DNA of 64,000 nt from Chitinophagaceae bacterium (GTDB lineage Bacteria > Bacteroidota > Bacteroidia > Chitinophagales > Chitinophagaceae): the NCBI GenBank assembly GCA_016720745.1, contig JADKKA010000022.1, positions 372,001 through 436,000 of the forward strand, in the 5' to 3' direction. The stretch's first letter is position 1; every line of letters begins with the position of its first letter. This document shows positions 59,920 to 64,000 of the stretch, piece by piece. The notes beneath the pieces are model-generated. The model was given only the letters and a program-made list of their open reading frames with translations. It searched no databases and had not been told where the DNA came from. A program made the translations under genes and the position numbers.

Positions 59920-62376
59920 TTAAAACTCAATTATAAAGCCAATCGTTGGCGTTACCTGCGCATCATTATTCTTTATAAAATCGGGAATCGCATTAGTACC
60001 ATCTGCCCTGATGGGTTGCCCGTCTGTGGTCATGAACCCGGTATTGGATGCATTTCTTTTAAATGTATAACTATCCTGGGCCGGACTCTTCGCTGCATAA
60101 AAATTGGTTACATCAAGAAACAGGTCGATAGTGACTTTCCGGAGATTCCATTTTTTATCAATCCGGATATCACTGGCATTGAATGAGCCAAGCCGGCTGG
60201 CATTGAGCCGGCTATAGTCAGGTACGCCCTGTCCGAGGGTAAGATAATTAAGGCGTGATGCAGTTTCATCATAAGGGGTGAAGGGTGCTCCGCCCTGGTA
60301 ACGGAATTTCAATCCCAGTTCCCAGTTACGTTTGAATTTATATCCCCCGGTGAGGCTCAGTAAATGCTGGTTGTCCCAGCTGCTGGCGATCAGTTGTTTG
60401 TTGTTACCGCTGTATTGGCTGCGGTAGAAAGTGTAGGAAAGAATTCCAAAGAAATGTTTTGTCAGTTTTTTCTGTGCAAAAAATTCCACTCCGTAGGTTC
60501 GTCCTTTTCCATTGGTAGTGATGGCTTCATTTCCCAATACATTGAAATCGCTGCCGAGGTTGGAAAGAGAGATGCCGTCTCTTACCGATACCGGAACATT
60601 GGCATAATCCTTATAAAAGCCTTCAACGGTAAACCGCAATCCGTCGTTGGGAAGGTATTCGATACCTGCTGCATAGTGATCGCTCTGCAGGTATTTGCAG
60701 TTCCGGTTGATGAGCACTTTATTTTGATCTGCAAATCCAAGGATAGTATAAGGAGGTATTTTATAATATCGTCCAACAGAAGCATTCAGGGTCCATTGAT
60801 CTGCTAACACATAACTCAAGGCGATCCGGGGTGATAAAGTTTGTAAACCATTGTTGCCATCAGTAGTGAAAGAATTCATGTCACTGCGGATACCTGCACT
60901 GATGCCCATTCGATTATCTGAAAATCGTTTACTGATTTGTGCAAAGGCACCATATCGCCAGAAATTTTTCAATGGGCTGCTGAAATTCACGGTGACAGCC
61001 GGCTGAATGATATTGTTATTGATATCCCTCAATTCTTTCCGCAGCACATTGAAAGTATTGTTATCGTATTCTGCTAACTGGATCACAGCCCCATAGGCAA
61101 TCTTCCAGCCTTTTTTATTCAGGTTGACATCCAGGCGGAATTTATTTTCTGTTTCCCTTGACTGGTAAGCAAGGGTTTGTTGGGAAGGCAGTTTCAGTTC
61201 ATTGTCTTCATAACGGTCAATGTGGTTATCAAAACTGTTCCGGCTGAGGGCGAGATTGATAAAGCCGTCCCGGATTAACTTTTTCAGGCTGAGCCCCCCG
61301 GTATAGGTCCACTGGTTGATGATGGGATTGGAATTAAGGATATATAATTTCTCGGGGGTGGCATCCTTGATTTTGGCAAAACTGAATTCATCGATCGCAG
61401 CAATGGCGAGGAAGGATAAAGTTGTTTTCTTGTTCAGCTGATGGGTGAGCTTGGTCTGGAAATCCCAGTAATTAGGCCGGATGGGTAAGTCCAGTGCGGA
61501 AAATAAAAGTTCCAGGTAGGAGCGCCGGGCCGATGCGAGAAAGGTTGTTTTTTTATTCTTTGACAGAGGGCCTTCAAAGGTTGCAGCCAGTTCGGTGGCG
61601 CTTAACCGGATATTGCCCTGCAGTTTGTTGGGGTTTCCGTTTTTTTGTTTGAACTGGAAAACGCTGCTCATGGCATTATCGTACCGGGCGTCAAAGGCGG
61701 AGCTGCTGAGTTTTACATCTTCAATAAAGGATACATTCAGGATACCTTGCGGACCACCACTGCTACCCTGGGTTTGAAAATGGTTGATCACCGGTATCTC
61801 GATACCATCGAGGTAGAATACATTTTCATTAGGAGCACCTCCCCGGATGATAATATCATTGCGAAAACTGCCGCCCTGTGCTCCACCACCTACACCAGGT
61901 AAGGTTTGAATCACTTTACTGATATCAAAATTACCACCGGGATTGCTTTTGATTTCTTCAGATGTTAAACGTTGAACACTCAATGGTGTTTCGAGCGTAG
62001 CAGCCCTGGCCGTTCGTTTATTGGTTTTGATGGTTACTCCCTGCAGTTGCTGTGCATCCGGCTCGAGTTCCACAGCGATATTCTGTTCATTACCTGAAGT
62101 AATGCCGATATTATAGAATGATTGTTTTTTAAAACCCACCAGTGACACTTCCAGTGTGTAAACGTTTAGTGGAAGGTCAGTGATTCTGAAATTGCCGGCA
62201 CTGTCGGTGGCAACGGATTTATTGATACCGGTAAGAGACACGGTAGCAAAAGGCAGTCGTTGCTGGGTGGATTTATCCAGTACATAGCCGGAAATGCGTC
62301 CATTGTTTTGCGAGAGGGCCGAGAATGGCAGGAGGAGAAGGATCAGGATAGCGGGGTTTTTCAGGAGGTACTTCAT
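59920..62376 (-). CDS. TonB-dependent receptor with carboxypeptidase-regulatory domain
   Basis: 818 residues. The signal peptide ends SALSQ near residue 22. A CarboxypepD_reg-like domain (about 27-110; GRISGYVLDKSTQQRLPFAT, YTLEVSLVGFKKQSFYNIGI) precedes the plug (about 125-230; SVQRLTSEEIKSNPGGNFDI, VIQTLPGVGGGAQGGSFRND, IIRGGAPNENVFYLDGIEIP). A large barrel follows and the protein ends AQVTPTIGFIIEF with a C-terminal aromatic residue. The ligand is unknown; there is no SusD partner beside it, so a polysaccharide utilisation locus is unlikely. The promoter -7 box TATATTTG lies at 62403-62410, 26 nt before the ATG. Confidence 0.93.
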   Translation of the reverse strand: MKYLLKNPAILILLLLPFSALSQNNGRISGYVLDKSTQQRLPFATVSLTGINKSVATDSAGNFRITDLPLNVYTLEVSLVGFKKQSFYNIGITSGNEQNIAVELEPDAQQLQGVTIKTNKRTARAATLETPLSVQRLTSEEIKSNPGGNFDISKVIQTLPGVGGGAQGGSFRNDIIIRGGAPNENVFYLDGIEIPVINHFQTQGSSGGPQGILNVSFIEDVKLSSSAFDARYDNAMSSVFQFKQKNGNPNKLQGNIRLSATELAATFEGPLSKNKKTTFLASARRSYLELLFSALDLPIRPNYWDFQTKLTHQLNKKTTLSFLAIAAIDEFSFAKIKDATPEKLYILNSNPIINQWTYTGGLSLKKLIRDGFINLALSRNSFDNHIDRYEDNELKLPSQQTLAYQSRETENKFRLDVNLNKKGWKIAYGAVIQLAEYDNNTFNVLRKELRDINNNIIQPAVTVNFSSPLKNFWRYGAFAQISKRFSDNRMGISAGIRSDMNSFTTDGNNGLQTLSPRIALSYVLADQWTLNASVGRYYKIPPYTILGFADQNKVLINRNCKYLQSDHYAAGIEYLPNDGLRFTVEGFYKDYANVPVSVRDGISLSNLGSDFNVLGNEAITTNGKGRTYGVEFFAQKKLTKHFFGILSYTFYRSQYSGNNKQLIASSWDNQHLLSLTGGYKFKRNWELGLKFRYQGGAPFTPYDETASRLNYLTLGQGVPDYSRLNASRLGSFNASDIRIDKKWNLRKVTIDLFLDVTNFYAAKSPAQDSYTFKRNASNTGFMTTDGQPIRADGTNAIPDFIKNNDAQVTPTIGFIIEF

Positions 62377-62402
62377 GATTCTTACTGAGTAAAATGTTGC
62401 TG

Positions 62403-62410
62403 CAAATATA
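62403..62410 (-). promoter_or_regulatory. -7 promoter box of the TonB receptor gene
   Basis: TATATTTG on the minus strand matches TAnnTTTG, 26 nt before the ATG. Confidence 0.5.
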
Positions 62411-62505
62411 TTTTATAAAACGATAATATGAATTAATGCAGATCAGTTATGTAACAGATAAGGGGGGATTTTGTTTAATCTTTTGGACAAACGGGTGGAG
62501 GGAAA

Positions 62506-63160
62506 CTCCCCGCTCTCTGCGGCTCAGCGGTGAAACTCTCCCCCAAAGCACGCAAATTGTGCAAAAATTCTTCGCGTCCTGGCGTCTTCGCGGTTAGATA
62601 TCTCTCATTTTATACAAGGGACTCTTCGAGTGAAGCAAAATCAAAATCCGCAATAATATTTCCCACAAAGACACTAAGAACACAAAGGAGAGATCAAGAT
62701 TTCTTTGCGTCCCTTAGCGCCTCCTATGCGGTCTTCGTGGTTAAATCTCTCTCTGCGAAAACTCCCCGCTCTCTGCGGCTCAGCGGTGAAACTCTCCCCC
62801 TAAGCACGCAAGTTGTGCAAAAATTCTTCGCGTCCTGGCGTCTTCGCGGTTAGATATCTCTCATTCAGGGCCCCCGGGGGAGGAAAAAAAAAAACCCCAA
62901 AAAAATTCCCCCCAAGGAACAAAAGAAGAGAGGGGGGGGAGAGGGGGCTCGTCGCCCCCCCCCCCCCCCCCCCCGGGGGCGGGGGGGGGGGGTCCCCCCC
63001 CGCGGAGACCCCCCCCCCCGGGGGCGCCGCGGGGGGAGGCCCCCCCCCCCCAAAAAGAGAGGAAAAAATCTTGGTCCTGGCGTCTTCGCGGTTAGATATC
63101 TCTCATTTTGTCCAAGGGACTCTTCGGGCGACGCAAAATCAAATCTCTCCCGCAAAGAAA
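62506..63160. repeat. About 250-bp tandem repeat of the CGCGAAGACGC family, third copy partly corrupted
   Basis: Unit 1 begins near 62506 and unit 2 near 62762 (period 256): both start CTCCCCGCTCTCTGCGGCTC and carry GGCGTCTTCGCGGTTAGATA. Unit 3 is a partial copy resuming near 63073 with TCCTGGCGTCTTCGCGG. Between, from about 62868 to 63070, the sequence collapses into C, G and A homopolymers but still shows traces of the unit. The whole region between 62377 and 63224 has no supported gene. Confidence 0.75.
62868..63070. other. Homopolymer-rich low-complexity stretch, probable sequence artefact
   Basis: Long runs of C (over 20), G (about 13) and A alternate with short fragments such as CCAAGGAACAAAAGAAGAGA that resemble the second half of the adjacent repeat unit (CCACAAAGACACTAAGAACA). 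Nothing biological is suggested by the base runs, and they are unlike the rest of the window. The most likely cause is poor base calling in a repeated region. Confidence 0.7.
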
Positions 63161-63224
63161 ATACAAGCTCAATTTGACCTGCAATTTTCTTACATAAAAT
63201 CGCGCAGCAAATAAAATTCGATCC

Positions 63225-64000
63225 CTACCGTATCCACCCAACACTTGTAGGATCTGAAAAGAAAAACTGATAGAGTTGTTGCCCAGCCTTCTGTTCACCG
63301 GCGGCAGTGAGGTGGAGACCATCCGGTCCAACATCCAGTATACAATCCAGGAAAAAACCATCATTGCGGGGATTGGCACCGCGGCTCCAGAGATAAGTGC
63401 TCATGGTGATAAAGGGAATATCGGAAAGCGTATATCCTGCTTCGTTAGCGATCTGTTTTTCCACCATCCATTTCATAGTCCAGCCATTATAATAATCCCG
63501 GGGATAAAGCAAACCCTTGCCTACTTCATTGGCAGCAGCCTGTGCAAAACCGGAGAAGGCTCTCCCGCTGAGGTATACTATTTTCAGTTGGGGGAATTTT
63601 TGTTTCATGGTGACCAGGAGGGTGCGCATATCCGACATCAGTTGTTGCGGGGCACGGGGAAATACAGTATCTGCATTTCCGGTATGTTCAGTTTCTACCC
63701 AGGCGGCCTGCACCTGTTGCATACTGAGTCCGGCCTGTTGCAATGTGTTTTCTGCCTGCTGCCAGTAATTAGCTGAAGCCTGGTTCATCTTTTGCACGCC
63801 CTGTCCGCCAATACAGGTATTTACTATTGCCGTGCTTGGTTTCAATAAGCCAGATGACTGTGCCTGTTGTTTAAAGGCTTCGAATTCAGTCCGGGGATTC
63901 GAAGCACCCACACCGATCAATACTACTTTTCCATTCGCTGCAGGTTGTCCGTTATTATTCAGGGGTTGTATCTGTGCGGACTGTGACAATGCCAGCGATA
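63225..64000 (-). CDS. SGNH/GDSL-like hydrolase, N-terminus cut by window edge
   Basis: At least 258 residues, running off the right edge. The first visible residues (SLALSQSAQ) are the end of a signal peptide, so only the start is missing. The protein has VVLIGVGASNPRTEFEAFKQ near the N-terminus, NTCIGGQGVQKM, LKIVYLSGRAFSGFAQAAAN and a C-terminal PDGLHLTAAGEQKAGQQLYQ, where Asp and His have the spacing of the GDSL/SGNH catalytic pair. Clear block I GDSL Ser is not seen; GVGASNPR may be its variant. A secreted esterase-type enzyme acting on acylated sugars is possible; the substrate is unknown. Confidence 0.7.
   Translation of the reverse strand, partial: SLALSQSAQIQPLNNNGQPAANGKVVLIGVGASNPRTEFEAFKQQAQSSGLLKPSTAIVNTCIGGQGVQKMNQASANYWQQAENTLQQAGLSMQQVQAAWVETEHTGNADTVFPRAPQQLMSDMRTLLVTMKQKFPQLKIVYLSGRAFSGFAQAAANEVGKGLLYPRDYYNGWTMKWMVEKQIANEAGYTLSDIPFITMSTYLWSRGANPRNDGFFLDCILDVGPDGLHLTAAGEQKAGQQLYQFFFSDPTSVGWIR

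Noticed and set aside
62865..63155. Pro/Gly/Arg-rich open frames through the homopolymer-rich segment
   Set aside because: They come from runs of C and G in a probably corrupted sequence and have no protein-like pattern.

Overview
The window looks like chromosomal DNA of a Bacteroidota bacterium, most likely a Chitinophagaceae-type member (inference, no search run). The signs are type IX secretion (T9SS) substrates with type A and type B C-terminal sorting domains, a SprE/PorW-like T9SS component, TonB-dependent receptors with carboxypeptidase-like regulatory domains, many small secreted proteins, almost no Shine-Dalgarno sites, and recurrent TAnnTTTG (-7) promoter boxes close to start codons. 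No rRNA, tRNA, CRISPR array, insertion sequence or prophage was recognised. Both window edges cut genes: a 7TM-DISM-type receptor on the left and an SGNH/GDSL-like hydrolase on the right.

Layout. 1-8.5 kb is mostly housekeeping: ftsK and a lolA-like gene, kdsA, a broken threonine-dehydrogenase-like gene, acylphosphatase, free-methionine-sulfoxide reductase and pdxJ. 8.5-16.4 kb carries secreted proteins (T9SS type A and type B cargo), a DUF2452 protein, a membrane M48 protease with a UPF0145 protein and a thioredoxin. 16.4-21.2 kb has a tandem-repeat intergenic region, a frameshifted ATPase-like gene, ahcY, small proteins and a PrsW-GNAT fusion. 21.2-27.7 kb is a single 2172-residue multidomain secreted protein. 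27.9-35.6 kb is an envelope block: a class A PBP split by a homopolymer frameshift, SprE/PorW, an M23-like stub, bactofilin, AtpZ/AtpI-like proteins and a SprT-like protein. 35.8-44.1 kb has GNAT, DUF4139, DUF2911, sucC, a lipoprotein and a porin.

44.1-58.3 kb is the most interesting part: a metal (probably copper) handling region. It holds an HYC_CC_PP protein, a secreted HMA protein with a Cys-rich repeat tail, a second secreted HMA protein, a TlpA-like thioredoxin, an outer-membrane protein, and a TonB-dependent receptor with an HMA domain fused at its N-terminus. A second receptor with a CxxC plug motif follows, with a DtxR/MntR-like palindrome in its leader. After tex comes a MauG-type diheme peroxidase paired with an MbnP-type lipoprotein and two small secreted proteins. 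The proposed logic is capture and import of a soft metal across the outer membrane, with secreted and periplasmic Cys-rich carriers and a thioredoxin keeping thiols reduced. This is inference from domains and adjacency.

The intergenic regions are unusually rich in short degenerate repeat arrays (CAGTC/GAGTC heptamers, GCCACTC octamers, CTCAACTT arrays, C/G palindromes and longer CGCGAAGACGC-type repeats). Three sites share a composite structure with a conserved core of about 45 bp. In two places arrays run into the 3' ends of coding genes. One stretch (about 62.87-63.07 kb) is homopolymer-rich and looks like a corrupted copy of a 250-bp tandem repeat. Together with two A6-run frameshifts it suggests some sequencing or assembly error.
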